Below, piece after piece: positions 52,165 to 60,650 of a stretch of DNA of 64,000 bases. Location: contig NZ_BONZ01000027.1 of the NCBI RefSeq assembly GCF_016862975.1, forward strand, positions 248,001 through 312,000, written 5' to 3'. The position numbers and the translations under genes were made by a program. Positions within the stretch are counted from its first letter, which is position 1. Each line of letters begins with the position of its first letter. The DNA comes from Rugosimonospora africana (GTDB taxonomy: Bacteria > Actinomycetota > Actinomycetes > Mycobacteriales > Micromonosporaceae). The notes beneath the pieces were generated by a model. It saw only the letters and a program-made list of their open reading frames with translations, had not been told where the DNA came from and did not search any database.

Positions 52165-53154
52165 ATGAGATACGCAATCGAGGCCGAGGGGCTGGTCAAG
52201 CGGTTCGACGAGACCGTCGCGCTGGCCGGGGTCGACCTGGCCGCCGCCGAGGGTACGGTGCTGGGCCTGCTCGGCCGCAACGGCGCCGGCAAGACCACCG
52301 CGGTACGGATCCTGGCCACTCTGGCGCGCCCCGACGCGGGTACCGCCCGGGTCGGTGGCCACGACGTGGTGCGGTCTCCGGACAAGGTCCGCAAGCTCAT
52401 CGGCTTGACCGGGCAGTACGCGTCGGTGGACGAGAACCTCACCGGCGCGCAGAACCTGTTCATGATCGGTCGGCTGCTCGGCATGTCCCGCCCGGACGCC
52501 TGGGCACGGGCCGCCGCGCTGCTGGCCCGGTTCGGCCTGTCCGGCGCGGCGGAGCGGGGCGCCAAGGGGTACTCCGGTGGCATGCGCCGCCGCCTGGACC
52601 TGGCGGCCAGCCTGGTCGGCGATCCCCGCATCATCTACCTGGACGAGCCGACGACCGGACTGGACCCGCACGCCCGCGTCGAACTCTGGGACGTGGTGCG
52701 AGCCCTGGCCGACGACGGGGTGACCGTGCTGCTGACCACTCAGTACATGGACGAGGCCGACCAGTTGGCCGACGCGATCGCGGTGCTCGACCGGGGCACG
52801 GTGGTGGCGTCGGGTACCCCGGACTCGCTCAAGGCCGAGGTCGGCGGACAGCGGCTGGAGGTTCGGCCGGCCCGGCCGGAGCACCGCGAGGCGGTCGCCG
52901 GGATCCTGGCCGGGCTGGCCGGGCGGGAACCGGAGCGGCGCAGGGACGTGCTCTGGGTACCCGTTTCCGACCTGAGCCTTCCCCCGGAAGTGTTCCGCCG
53001 GCTCGACGAGGCCGGCATCCCGGTGGCCGAGCTGTCCGTCCGCCACCCCAGTCTCGACGAGGTGTTCCTGGCGCTGACCAAGACATCCGGCGCGCCCGAG
53101 GACCCGGCCGGGCAACAGGAACCGGCCGCGACGATGGAGAGGACTCCGGCATGA
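52165..53154 (+). CDS. ABC transporter ATP-binding protein, DrrA type
   Basis: 329 residues. Walker A 'LLGRNGAGKTTAVRIL' near 34-49, Q-loop 'LTGQYASVDENLTG', signature 'KGYSGGMRRRLDLA' near 136-149, Walker B 'RIIYLDEPTTGLDPHA', and the C-terminal DrrA domain ('HPSLDEVFLALT'). Energises export, as in daunorubicin resistance DrrAB. ATG 52165 chosen over GTG 52156. The ATGA overlap with the permease makes one operon. Substrate unknown. Confidence 0.94.
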   Translation: MRYAIEAEGLVKRFDETVALAGVDLAAAEGTVLGLLGRNGAGKTTAVRILATLARPDAGTARVGGHDVVRSPDKVRKLIGLTGQYASVDENLTGAQNLFMIGRLLGMSRPDAWARAAALLARFGLSGAAERGAKGYSGGMRRRLDLAASLVGDPRIIYLDEPTTGLDPHARVELWDVVRALADDGVTVLLTTQYMDEADQLADAIAVLDRGTVVASGTPDSLKAEVGGQRLEVRPARPEHREAVAGILAGLAGREPERRRDVLWVPVSDLSLPPEVFRRLDEAGIPVAELSVRHPSLDEVFLALTKTSGAPEDPAGQQEPAATMERTPA

Positions 53155-53924
53155 TGCCGCTCGCCCAACAGGGGTTCACGCTGGCCTGGCGCAGCCTGGT
53201 ACCGCTGAAGAACAGCCCCGGCCAACTGATCGGGTACGTGCTCCAACCGGTCCTGATGGTCGCCGTGTTCGTGTACCTGTTCGGCGGCGCGGCGGCCGGT
53301 GGCGACAGGCACACGGCCGTGCTGTACGCCCTTCCCGGCGTACTCGCGCAGTCGGCGCTGATGGCCACGATCGCGACCGGGGTCAACCTCAACACCGACC
53401 TGCACAACGGCGTGTTCGACCGGTTCCGCAGCCTGCCGATCGCGCGGGCGGCGCCGCTGCTCGGCCGGGTACTGGCGGATCTGTGCCTGCTGGGCGTCTC
53501 GGTTGGCATGGCGCTGCTGGTCGGTCTCGTGGTCGGTTTCCGGATCGGTACCGGTCCGGTCCAGGTCGTCGTCGCCGTCGGCCTCATCCTGGCCATCGCG
53601 GTCGCGTTGAGCTGGGGCAGCGCGTTGCTCGGCCTGGTGTCGAAGACGCCGGCAGCGATGCAGGTGACGGCCACGGCCGTGATCATGCCGCTCACCCTGG
53701 GCTCCAGTGCCTTCCTCCCGATCGGCAGCGTGCCTGGTTGGCTGCAGGCGTGGATGCGGGTGAACCCGGCGTCGCACCTGGCCGACGCGGTACGCGGGTT
53801 GCTCGTGGGGCACCCGTACGACAGCCACCTCGGCGTCGACATCCTGGTCACGCTGGGCTGGGTGGCGGTGATGCTGGCGGTGTTCGTGCCGCTGGCCGTC
53901 CGGGCGTACCGGCGGCGGATCTGA
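53151..53924 (+). CDS. ABC-2 type permease, DrrB type
   Basis: 257 residues, six hydrophobic segments. 'QLIGYVLQPVLMVAVFVYLF' near 26-45, 'GVFDRFRSLPIARAAPLLGR' near 85-104 and 'NPASHLADAVRGLLVG' near 206-221 are DrrB/ABC2_membrane signatures. It pairs with the preceding ATPase to form an exporter. Confidence 0.93.
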   Translation: MMPLAQQGFTLAWRSLVPLKNSPGQLIGYVLQPVLMVAVFVYLFGGAAAGGDRHTAVLYALPGVLAQSALMATIATGVNLNTDLHNGVFDRFRSLPIARAAPLLGRVLADLCLLGVSVGMALLVGLVVGFRIGTGPVQVVVAVGLILAIAVALSWGSALLGLVSKTPAAMQVTATAVIMPLTLGSSAFLPIGSVPGWLQAWMRVNPASHLADAVRGLLVGHPYDSHLGVDILVTLGWVAVMLAVFVPLAVRAYRRRI

Positions 53925-54037
53925 CCGGTCGCGAGCGGTCCCGGAGGTGACCATCGACCCGGTCTGGGTATAGCCCCGGTGTCCGGGCGGACGCGGCGAC
54001 GGCCGGCCGAGGACGAAAACGACCGAGGAGATGAACC

Positions 54038-54466
54038 ATGGGGGATACCGGATACGCCGGCTTCGACACGACGATCGAGAAGGCCAATCTCATCCTGCGC
54101 GACATCGAACAGGCTTACGGCTGGCCCAAGGACCGCCGGAACCAGTCGTACGCCGCGCTGCGGACCGTGCTGCACGCGCTGCGCGACCGCCTGCCGGTCG
54201 GGGAATCGGCTCAACTGGCCGGGCAGCTGCCCACCCTGGTGCGCGGGATCTATTACGAGGGTTGGGATCCCAGCGACGTACCCATGAAAATGGACAAGGA
54301 GGAGTTTCTCGCGCGGATCCGCAGCGAGTTCACCTTCGACGTCGAGGGTGGCCCACAACGGTTGGTGGAGACCGTGATGGACGCCATGCGCCAGCACATC
54401 ACCGGTGGGCAGCTTGAGGACGTCAAGTCCGTCCTGCCCAAGGACCTGGCCATGTCGATCCGGTGA
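54038..54466 (+). CDS. DUF2267 family protein
   Basis: 142 residues, helical. 'DIEQAYGWPKDRRNQSYAAL', 'LPTLVRGIYYEGWDPSDVPM' and 'LVETVMDAMRQHITGGQLED' match DUF2267, a small cytoplasmic protein often found with stress or phosphoribosyltransferase genes. GAGGAG ribosome site. Followed by an 11-bp-stem terminator (54486-54517). Confidence 0.9.
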   Translation: MGDTGYAGFDTTIEKANLILRDIEQAYGWPKDRRNQSYAALRTVLHALRDRLPVGESAQLAGQLPTLVRGIYYEGWDPSDVPMKMDKEEFLARIRSEFTFDVEGGPQRLVETVMDAMRQHITGGQLEDVKSVLPKDLAMSIR

Positions 54467-54485
54467 CCCGGGCGGTGAAGCGGTG

Positions 54486-54517
54486 GCCCGGGCGGCGAAC
54501 GTGCGGGCCGCCCGGGC
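54486..54517. terminator. Terminator hairpin between DUF2267 and DoxX-like genes
   Basis: GCCCGGGCGGC (54486-54496) pairs with GCCGCCCGGGC (54507-54517); it serves two convergent genes. Confidence 0.75.
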
Positions 54518-54548
54518 GCACGGGTGAATGGGCGCGGAACGCTGACCG

Positions 54549-55148
54549 TCAGCCCTGAGCGCCGCGCTCCAACTGTGCGGGTGACACGCTGGTGAGCCAC
54601 GCGAGCCGGCCCAGCCTGGGGCGCAGCCAACTGTCCACGCTCCAGGTCGCGCCCGCGGCGGCGAAGTAGAGCGCGAGCGAGGCCGCGATGTACCCGACCG
54701 ACGGGCCGAGGTCGGTGATTCCGGACTTCGTCCAGGGCAGGTGGAATCCCTCGGCCGCGGACCAGATGCCGAACGAGAAGATGGCGCTGCCGACGAAGAC
54801 CACCGGGGAGAACAGGCCGAGGATCATGCAGACGGCGATGAGGGTCTCGATGACGGCGGTACCCACGGCGAAAGCGGTGGGTTGCGCGGTACCGACGGAG
54901 TGCCACAGCGAGATCCACTGGTGGATCACCGGCGTGTGGATGTCGTCGGCCGCACCGAGTTCCTTGCCGAGGGTCTGGCCGTGAATGAACCCGGGCAGCC
55001 ATTTGAACGTGGCGTCAATGGACCAGATGATGCCGAAGACGACACGGACCACTGCGGCTCCGTGCAGCCGTCGCAGGGTGGGTACGCCGGGCTCGCTCGT
55101 ACGGCTTGCCGCCGGGGAGTCGTCGACGGGGGCGGTGCTTGCGGTCAT
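54549..55148 (-). CDS. DoxX-like integral membrane protein
   Basis: 199 residues with four to five hydrophobic segments: 'VVRVVFGIIWSIDATFKWLP' near 35-54, 'VGTAVIETLIAVCMILGLFS', 'VVFVGSAIFSFGIWSAAEGF' and 'SVGYIAASLALYFAAAGATW'. This is the DoxX/DoxD (thiosulfate:quinone oxidoreductase-like) fold. Its promoter carries an iron box, so it is expected to be expressed under iron limitation. ATG 55148 follows a GGATCTCCC leader. Confidence 0.82.
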   Translation of the reverse strand: MTASTAPVDDSPAASRTSEPGVPTLRRLHGAAVVRVVFGIIWSIDATFKWLPGFIHGQTLGKELGAADDIHTPVIHQWISLWHSVGTAQPTAFAVGTAVIETLIAVCMILGLFSPVVFVGSAIFSFGIWSAAEGFHLPWTKSGITDLGPSVGYIAASLALYFAAAGATWSVDSWLRPRLGRLAWLTSVSPAQLERGAQG

Positions 55149-55227
55149 GGGAGATCCGTCCTGTGAAGGGCTGGGCAAATCAAGGGCCGGGCAAATCAAG
55201 GGCCGAGCAATCAGCAGCTAGGCAAAG

Positions 55228-55256
55228 TTAGGTTAGCCATACCTAATCTGAAGTCA
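55228..55256 (-). promoter_or_regulatory. Iron box (DmdR/IdeR site) overlapping the promoter of the DoxX-like gene
   Basis: TTAGGTTAGCCATACCTAA (55228-55246) matches the 19-bp DmdR1/IdeR consensus TTAGGTTAGSCTAACCTAA at 16-17 positions. On the minus strand a TTGACT (-35, 55251-55256) is followed after 16 bases by TAACCT inside the box, so Fe-loaded repressor would cover the -10. Confidence 0.88.
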
Positions 55257-55331
55257 AGTGTGAGTAGTTCCTCGTCGGGGCGTTGAACCCGGAGCGCGAT
55301 CTCGGCGTGCATACGTGCCCGCGTCGACGCC

Positions 55332-55532
55332 ATGGTCAGGGCGCTGGCAGAGGCTCGCGGGGTGACAACGTCGGATCTGATCCGCGACTGGGTCGCCAAG
55401 GGATTGGCCTCGGCCGGCCGCAGTCTCGACCCGGTGACGGAGTTGCGCCGTGGGCTGGACACCGCCCAGCGGGCGCTGGACACGTTCGCCGCACGGGGCG
55501 GAGCCGGCGGACAGGGCGAAGCGGCGGCGTAG
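55332..55532 (+). CDS. Small ribbon-helix-helix-like protein
   Basis: 66 residues, 'MVRALAEARGVTTSDLIRDW VAKGLA' type sequence followed by a Leu/Ala helix ('LDTAQRALDTFAARGGAG'). The helix pair resembles the CopG/RHH antitoxin DNA-binding core, and the codons just upstream (IRARVDA) continue the similarity but have no start codon before an in-frame stop at 55284. So the DNA-contacting beta strand may be missing or the start may be unconventional. Confidence 0.45.
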   Translation: MVRALAEARGVTTSDLIRDWVAKGLASAGRSLDPVTELRRGLDTAQRALDTFAARGGAGGQGEAAA

Positions 55533-55543
55533 CGCGCTCCGCG

Positions 55544-57202
55544 CTATCGGGCCTCCGCGCTATCAGCCTTCGGCCCGCCGGTGGTGGCGGCGGTGCCGCG
55601 GCGGGCGCGCGGCATCGTGCCGACGCCGGCCGGCGCCGTACCCGTGTTCGCGTCCGTGTCGCCGGGCGGAGCGAGCAGCACCAGCCCGATCATCAGCCAC
55701 GCGATCGTCGCCGCCCGGTTCGCGGTCAGCGCCGGCAACCCGACGGACGCGCCGATGACCAGCAGGACGATTCCGCCGCCGAGCCGCGACTGCGCGAGCC
55801 TCGACTGTGCGAGCTGCGGCTGCGCGACCCTCGATTGTGTGAGCTGGGATTGCGCGAGCCGCGACTGCCCGGGGTCCGGCGGCAGCCTCCGGCGGTACCA
55901 GCTCAGTGCCAGAACGGCGAGCAGCATCGTGTACAGGATCGCCCCGCAGAGGCCGGCGACGCACAGCGCCTCCACCCAGGCGTCGTCGTACGGGACGGCG
56001 AGTCCACCCGCGCCGAACCCGAACCACGGGGAGTCGTGCAACACGGCCGCGACGATGGTCTGCAGGCTGGACGAGTCGCCGAGCCGGCCTCCGGTGTAGA
56101 GATGCAGCATGTCGCCGTTCGTGCCGGGGCGCAGCAACTGAGCCAGGAAGTCACCGCCGATCCACTGTGGACCGACGCCGGACTGGGCGAGTCCCGCGAC
56201 CGCGATGACGGCGGCGGCGAGCAGCACGACCCGCCGGCCGCGCCCGTGCGACTGGCGCAGCACCTGCCAGACCGCGATCGGCAGGCCGACCAGGAGGAAG
56301 ACCTTGCTGACCGTGAGCAGGCCGCCGACGGTGATGAGCAGGCTGGCACCGGCGAAGCGGAGCAGGTTGGACCGGTAGCGGTAGATGGCGGCGAGCAGCG
56401 CGATGCTGTACATCTCACCGGCTTCGGCGGGTTGGTTGAAGATTCCGGTGTACCGCCCGAGCTGGCTCGCCCGTCCGGCCACGGTGTCCGTGACGGTGTT
56501 CTCCACGACGGTGTTGTCCCAGAACCGGGAGAGCATGGGAGTCAGGTCGTGCGCCTGCGACACGTACGCGAGTACCGCGTTGAGGCACATCGCCCAGATG
56601 ACCACCCGGCACACGATGGCCAGCAGCCGTTTCCGGTCGGCGCCCATGTCCAGCAGGGTCCACAGGGTGATGAGTACGGCCAGCGGCAGCGCCAGGTTGT
56701 CCAGGCCGGCGAGGGTGCTCGCCCGGCCGAATCCGGTCAGCTCGGGTACCGGTACCAGCGCTCCGAATACCGCGACCAGGGTCTCGGCGGTGAGCAGGCC
56801 GAACACCAGGGCGGCCGCGCGGGTGAACCGGAACTGGCACCACCGCAGGGACGCCAGCGCGACCGCGCAGAGTCCGTAGACGACCACCTGTTCGGCACGA
56901 ATACCGGCGAGCGGGGTGTACGGACCGAACGCGGCGATGGCCGCGACGGTCAGCGCCGCGCAGGCCAGCCGGGGGCGCGGCGGTCGGATCCCGGTCGCTG
57001 GGGTGTGCCCGGTCGCTGGCGTTTGCCCGGTCGTCGCTGAGGTTTGCCGCGTCGCGGGGGGTTGCCCCGTCATTGGGGCTTGCCCGGTCGTTGGGGCTTG
57101 CCCGGTCGTTGGGGCTTGGCCGGTCGTTGGGGCTTGGCCGGTCGTGGGGGATGGCCTAGTGGCTGGGGACTGCCCGGTCGCTGGGGTTTGAGGAGCACTC
57201 AC
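55544..57202 (-). CDS. O-antigen polymerase/ligase-like (Wzy/WaaL) membrane protein
   Basis: 552 residues with about 12 transmembrane segments and the large loop 'RYTGIFNQPAEAGEMYSIAL' to 'PWFGFGAGGLAVPYDDAWVE', characteristic of Wzy_C polymerases. The first 70 residues are a cytoplasmic TTGQAP-type repeat tail (18-bp DNA repeats, 57000-57180). A loop near 420-450 holds an 'LAQSRLTQSQ' repeat (55780-55865). Probably polymerises or ligates an extracellular polysaccharide, but no glycosyltransferase lies nearby. GTG start. Confidence 0.85.
   Translation of the reverse strand: MSAPQTPATGQSPATRPSPTTGQAPTTGQAPTTGQAPTTGQAPMTGQPPATRQTSATTGQTPATGHTPATGIRPPRPRLACAALTVAAIAAFGPYTPLAGIRAEQVVVYGLCAVALASLRWCQFRFTRAAALVFGLLTAETLVAVFGALVPVPELTGFGRASTLAGLDNLALPLAVLITLWTLLDMGADRKRLLAIVCRVVIWAMCLNAVLAYVSQAHDLTPMLSRFWDNTVVENTVTDTVAGRASQLGRYTGIFNQPAEAGEMYSIALLAAIYRYRSNLLRFAGASLLITVGGLLTVSKVFLLVGLPIAVWQVLRQSHGRGRRVVLLAAAVIAVAGLAQSGVGPQWIGGDFLAQLLRPGTNGDMLHLYTGGRLGDSSSLQTIVAAVLHDSPWFGFGAGGLAVPYDDAWVEALCVAGLCGAILYTMLLAVLALSWYRRRLPPDPGQSRLAQSQLTQSRVAQPQLAQSRLAQSRLGGGIVLLVIGASVGLPALTANRAATIAWLMIGLVLLAPPGDTDANTGTAPAGVGTMPRARRGTAATTGGPKADSAEAR
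57000..57180. repeat. 18-bp tandem repeats in the N-terminal tail of the Wzy-like gene
   Basis: Units like TTGGGGCTTGCCCGGTCG recur about eight times, four of them nearly identical (57075-57150). They encode the TTGQAP hexapeptide on the minus strand. Confidence 0.9.
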
Positions 57203-57517
57203 GCTGGGATCAACGAATGGTCAGGCTTTTAGTAACAAAAGCCGCATAAAGGATTCTTCGGGCAATTCGGATACCCGGCTGTGGTGGGGGCGGCGAGCGG
57301 TCGCGTGGACCGGAGACCTATTGTCCTAGGACGGCTAAGCGGGCGTGGCCCGCGCCGCTCCGGGCTCGACGCGACCGGATCCTTGTACGCGCTCCGAGTG
57401 CGCCGGGTTCTCGACACCGACAACCGGAGGCCGGCCCCGCCGCGCTCGCCCCAAGCTTTGTGAAGGAATCGTGGCGGCCGCAATCGTGGCGGGGTACCTC
57501 GCCACCGTGAACCGCGG
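57203..57517. other. 315-bp intergenic region upstream of the Wzy-like gene
   Basis: It contains GGCTTTT-AGTAAC-AAAAGCC (57224-57243), a perfect 7-bp dyad 22 bases upstream of the polymerase start, in an AT-rich patch. This is a candidate operator or 5'-leader hairpin. The remaining 270 bases show no gene. Confidence 0.55.
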
Positions 57518-58474
57518 TCAGAATGTGGCGATCGGATTGACCGGGCTGCCGGACGTACCGGCGAAGCGAACCGGCGCGACCGCGAGCTGGAAGTCCCACT
57601 GGCCGAGCTCGGCAGCCGTCGTCGCGCACACCTCCAGATCGCAGTTGTCGAGCAGCCACAGACCCATCGCGACCAGGCTCACGGCGTGAACCGGCATCAA
57701 CACGTCTTCGTACCCCGACGGCTGAACGTCCTGGGGGGTGTCAGCGCCGATCAGCGCTACCCCCCGTTCACGCAGCCACGGCAGGCAGGACGCGTGCCAG
57801 CCGGCCTGCGTGAAGCCACTGGCCTCACCGGCCTCGTGCCGGAAGCGGCCATAGCCTGTCCGCAGGAGTACCGCATCGCCGGATCGCACCCGCACTCCCT
57901 GGCGACGCTCGGCCTCCTCGAGATCATCGGGAAACACACCTTGCCCCGGTTCCAACCACGGCACGTCGCGGACCCTCGCAATGTCCAGCAGGACACCACG
58001 CGTGATGATGCCATTCGCCGCCGCCGTGACGGCCGCCCACGCCGATCCCGTTGCGGCGTCGACCAACGAGTGCGACCGCCCGTTGTACATCGTGCCGTCC
58101 CAGAAGATGTGGCACGGCGAGTCGACGTGGGTGAGGGTGTTGCCGTGGAACGTGATGCCGAGCCGCTCGGACGAAAAGCCCCAGCGCCGGTCGTTGTGGA
58201 ACGCGGGCACCGGCATGTTCTCGGCACCCGGCATGTCGGCGGCGCACGGGCACGTCGTTGTCGACCGCTCCATCTCTTCCGGTACGGCGACCTCCCACGC
58301 GCACGACACGCTCCTGCCGTGGCGCACGGCCCGCGCCGCCGCCAGCCGGACGTCGTCGGTGATGTGGTTCAGGGTCCCGAGCTCGTCGTCGTCGCCCCAC
58401 CGCCCCCAGTTCGACAGCGTGTCGAAGTACCCGAGCACGTCGTCCTGTGTAGGCATCGGTCGCCCTGCCGTCAT
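57518..58474 (-). CDS. Cyclase-family metal hydrolase (kynurenine-formamidase-like)
   Basis: 318 residues. The metal motif is 'TFHGNTLTHVDSPCHIFWDG' (HxxTHxDxPxH variant), with 'DAVLLRTGYGRFRH' and 'LIGADTPQDVQP' typical of the cyclase (PF04199) family, which hydrolyses N-formyl or cyclic amides with Zn/Mn. ATG 58474 is preceded by GGAGGAG. The substrate is not evident. Confidence 0.9.
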   Translation of the reverse strand: MTAGRPMPTQDDVLGYFDTLSNWGRWGDDDELGTLNHITDDVRLAAARAVRHGRSVSCAWEVAVPEEMERSTTTCPCAADMPGAENMPVPAFHNDRRWGFSSERLGITFHGNTLTHVDSPCHIFWDGTMYNGRSHSLVDAATGSAWAAVTAAANGIITRGVLLDIARVRDVPWLEPGQGVFPDDLEEAERRQGVRVRSGDAVLLRTGYGRFRHEAGEASGFTQAGWHASCLPWLRERGVALIGADTPQDVQPSGYEDVLMPVHAVSLVAMGLWLLDNCDLEVCATTAAELGQWDFQLAVAPVRFAGTSGSPVNPIATF

Positions 58475-58627
58475 CTCAGCATCGACTCCTCCGGTCACGC
58501 GGTTCGAGGCACCGCCGGTAGGGTATCCCGCCGCTGGACACCGATTTGCGCCAAGTCGGGTCACACCAGCCGGCGGTTACGAGAGCCCGGCGCTTACCGC
58601 AGCCCAGCGCTCACAACAGGCCAGCGC

Positions 58628-58690
58628 TCACAACAGCCCGGCGAGCTTGTACAGCACCAGCGAACCGGCCACCGCGAGGTTGAGGCTCAT
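58628..58690 (-). pseudogene. Remnant of a SpoU/TrmH RNA methyltransferase C-terminus
   Basis: The 20 codons from ATG 58690 read 'MSLNLAVAGSLVLYKLAGLL' and then stop. This is very like the SpoU motif-3 tail (SLNVAVAxxIVLYEL) that closes TrmH-family rRNA methylases. A stop codon lies immediately upstream in the same frame, and the rest of the gene is absent; the S66 peptidase begins at once. A rearrangement breakpoint scar is likely. Confidence 0.65.
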
Positions 58691-58702
58691 TCACCGGTCG
58701 CG

Positions 58703-59767
58703 CTACCGGCCGCGGTTGTCCGGATAGTGGGCGACGATGCGGCGGCCGGGACCGTCGACGGTGAGGCTCCCGCCGTAGGGCAGCACCCACTGGGGATCGG
58801 TGTGCCCGAAGTCGACGTCGAACACCGCCATCGCGGTCGGGTTGTAGTCGGCCAGCGCGCGGAGCACCGCTGCCCGCTGCTCCTCCCGGTACCGGTCGCG
58901 ATCCTGCCGCGCGGTAGGCCGGTCGATGCTGCTGGCCTTGGCCAGCCCGACCAGTACCGCGGGAAACTGGGCCAGCAGACCGCGCTCCCCGGCGTTGCGC
59001 AGCATGCGGAAGACCTCCTCGGCGGCCGGCATTTCCTCGGAAGTCTCGATGAGCAGCACGCAGCCGGCGTAGTCCTCGACCGGCCGGATCCACCGGTTCG
59101 CCGCCAGGTTCCAGTGCAGGATCTCCAGATTGCCGCCCCAGGTCGGTGCCGTGACGACCCGGTCGGGCTGGTGCCAGTGCCAGCCGGGGCCGGGCAGCGT
59201 GGGCGCCTCGACCTCCAGGGACGCGGGATCGTTCCAGTCGCCCTCGTCCTCGCTGAACGCGTCGGCCGGCCGCAGCTCGACGTCCCCGCCACCGAACAGC
59301 GCGGCACGCAGTGACGCCGCCGACTCCGGGTGCAGACCGCCGGGGCGGCCGAGGTGCACCATCGTCGAGCCACCGTGCCACGCCGCGATGCCCTGGTTCC
59401 ACAGCCAGTTGAGCAGGTTGGTGTTGTCGCTGTACCCGAAGTACGGCTTGGGATCCGCGGTGAACGCGGCCGGATCGAGGTGCGGCAGCACGGTCAGCTG
59501 GTCGTCCCCGCCGATGGTGGCCAGTACCGCTCGGATGTCCGGGTCGCGGTATGCGGCCATGAGATCCGCAGCCCGGTCCCGCGGGTCGGCGCCGACCCGC
59601 CGCGTCGTCGGGTACTCCACCGGTTTCAGCGCGAACTCGTCGCGCAGTCGGGTCATGGCGCGCTCGTGAACCGCCGGGAACCGTCCGGGTGCGGCGAACG
59701 AGGGGGAGACCACGGCCACCCGGTCTCCGGGACGCAGCGTGGCCGGTGCGGTGAAGGACGGACGCAT
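58703..59767 (-). CDS. S66-family LD-carboxypeptidase / MccF-like peptidase
   Basis: 354 residues. Start 'LRPGDRVAVVSPSFAAPGRF', the nucleophile region 'AVLATIGGDDQLTVLPHLD', 'GYSDNTNLLNWLWNQG', 'GGNLEILHWNLAANRW' (Glu of the triad) and 'FGHTDPQWVLPYGG' (His) fit S66 Ser-Glu-His peptidases that cleave LD bonds in murein tetrapeptides, or microcin-C-like nucleotidyl peptides (MccF). The extended form with 'SEEMPAAEEVFRMLR' favours the MccF-like branch. No signal peptide, so cytoplasmic. Confidence 0.9.
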   Translation of the reverse strand: MRPSFTAPATLRPGDRVAVVSPSFAAPGRFPAVHERAMTRLRDEFALKPVEYPTTRRVGADPRDRAADLMAAYRDPDIRAVLATIGGDDQLTVLPHLDPAAFTADPKPYFGYSDNTNLLNWLWNQGIAAWHGGSTMVHLGRPGGLHPESAASLRAALFGGGDVELRPADAFSEDEGDWNDPASLEVEAPTLPGPGWHWHQPDRVVTAPTWGGNLEILHWNLAANRWIRPVEDYAGCVLLIETSEEMPAAEEVFRMLRNAGERGLLAQFPAVLVGLAKASSIDRPTARQDRDRYREEQRAAVLRALADYNPTAMAVFDVDFGHTDPQWVLPYGGSLTVDGPGRRIVAHYPDNRGR

Positions 59768-59864
59768 GTGTCCATTGAACCGGACCCGGCAAGCGTATTG
59801 AACGGCACTAGGTTGATGGGAATGCGTTCGCGGACGCTATGGGGAATCGGCTACAACATTGGGC

Positions 59865-60650
59865 ATGCTCGTCAAGTATCCGCGGACCGCGCACCTGGAG
59901 GGTTCCCGGCTTCAGCCGGGCGACCACGACCTGGCTGCCGTCCCGTTTCGGGACATCGCGGGGCGGTTCCTGACGGTGGAGGAGAAGCTCGACGGAGCGA
60001 ACGCCGCGGTCAGCTTCACCGCGAGCGGCGAGCTTCGGCTTCAGTCGCGCGGACACTACCTGGACGGCGGGCCCCGGGAACGGCAGTTCGGACCGTTCAA
60101 GGCGTGGGCCGCGACGGTTGCCGGCGCGCTCTGGCCGAGGCTTGGCGACCGGTACGTGATGTACGGCGAATGGTTGTACGCCAAGCACACCGTGTTCTAC
60201 GACGCGCTGCCGCACTACTTCTGTGAGTTCGACGTGCTCGACCGGCGGTCCGGCGAGTTCCTGTCGACGCGGCGGCGCGGCGAACTGCTGGCGGGTACGC
60301 CGGTGCGCTCGGTGCCGGTGCTGCGTACCGGAGTGTTCACCGACCTCGCGGAACTGGTCGCGCTCGTCGGTCCGTCGACGTGCCGGACCGGCAGGTGGCG
60401 GGAAGCGCTCGTCGAGGCGGCCACCGCGAGCGGAGCCGACCCGGAGCGAGTGGTCGCCGAGACCGACCGGTCCGACGACATGGAGGGTCTGTACCTCAAG
60501 GTGGAGGAGGACGGCCGGGTCGCCGGCCGGTACAAGTGGGTACGGTCGGGCTTCCTCACCACGGTGCTCGACTCGGGCAGCCATTGGCTGGACCGTACGA
60601 TCGTGCCCAACCAACTCGCCGACCCGGCGGTGATGTATGAAGTCGTTTGA
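59865..60650 (+). CDS. ATP-dependent RNA ligase
   Basis: 261 residues. Nucleotidyltransferase motifs in order: motif I 'EEKLDGANAAVSF' (Lys41 is AMP-ylated), motif III-like 'VMYGEWLYAKHTVFYD' (Glu102), motif IV 'DDMEGLYLKVEEDG' (Glu207-Gly208) and motif V 'RYKWVRSGF' (Lys224). It seals 3'-OH/5'-phosphate RNA ends. ATG 59865 gives the expected short N-terminus. Its last 14 bases overlap the HD-kinase gene, so both proteins are co-produced as an end-healing and sealing pair. Confidence 0.9.
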   Translation: MLVKYPRTAHLEGSRLQPGDHDLAAVPFRDIAGRFLTVEEKLDGANAAVSFTASGELRLQSRGHYLDGGPRERQFGPFKAWAATVAGALWPRLGDRYVMYGEWLYAKHTVFYDALPHYFCEFDVLDRRSGEFLSTRRRGELLAGTPVRSVPVLRTGVFTDLAELVALVGPSTCRTGRWREALVEAATASGADPERVVAETDRSDDMEGLYLKVEEDGRVAGRYKWVRSGFLTTVLDSGSHWLDRTIVPNQLADPAVMYEVV

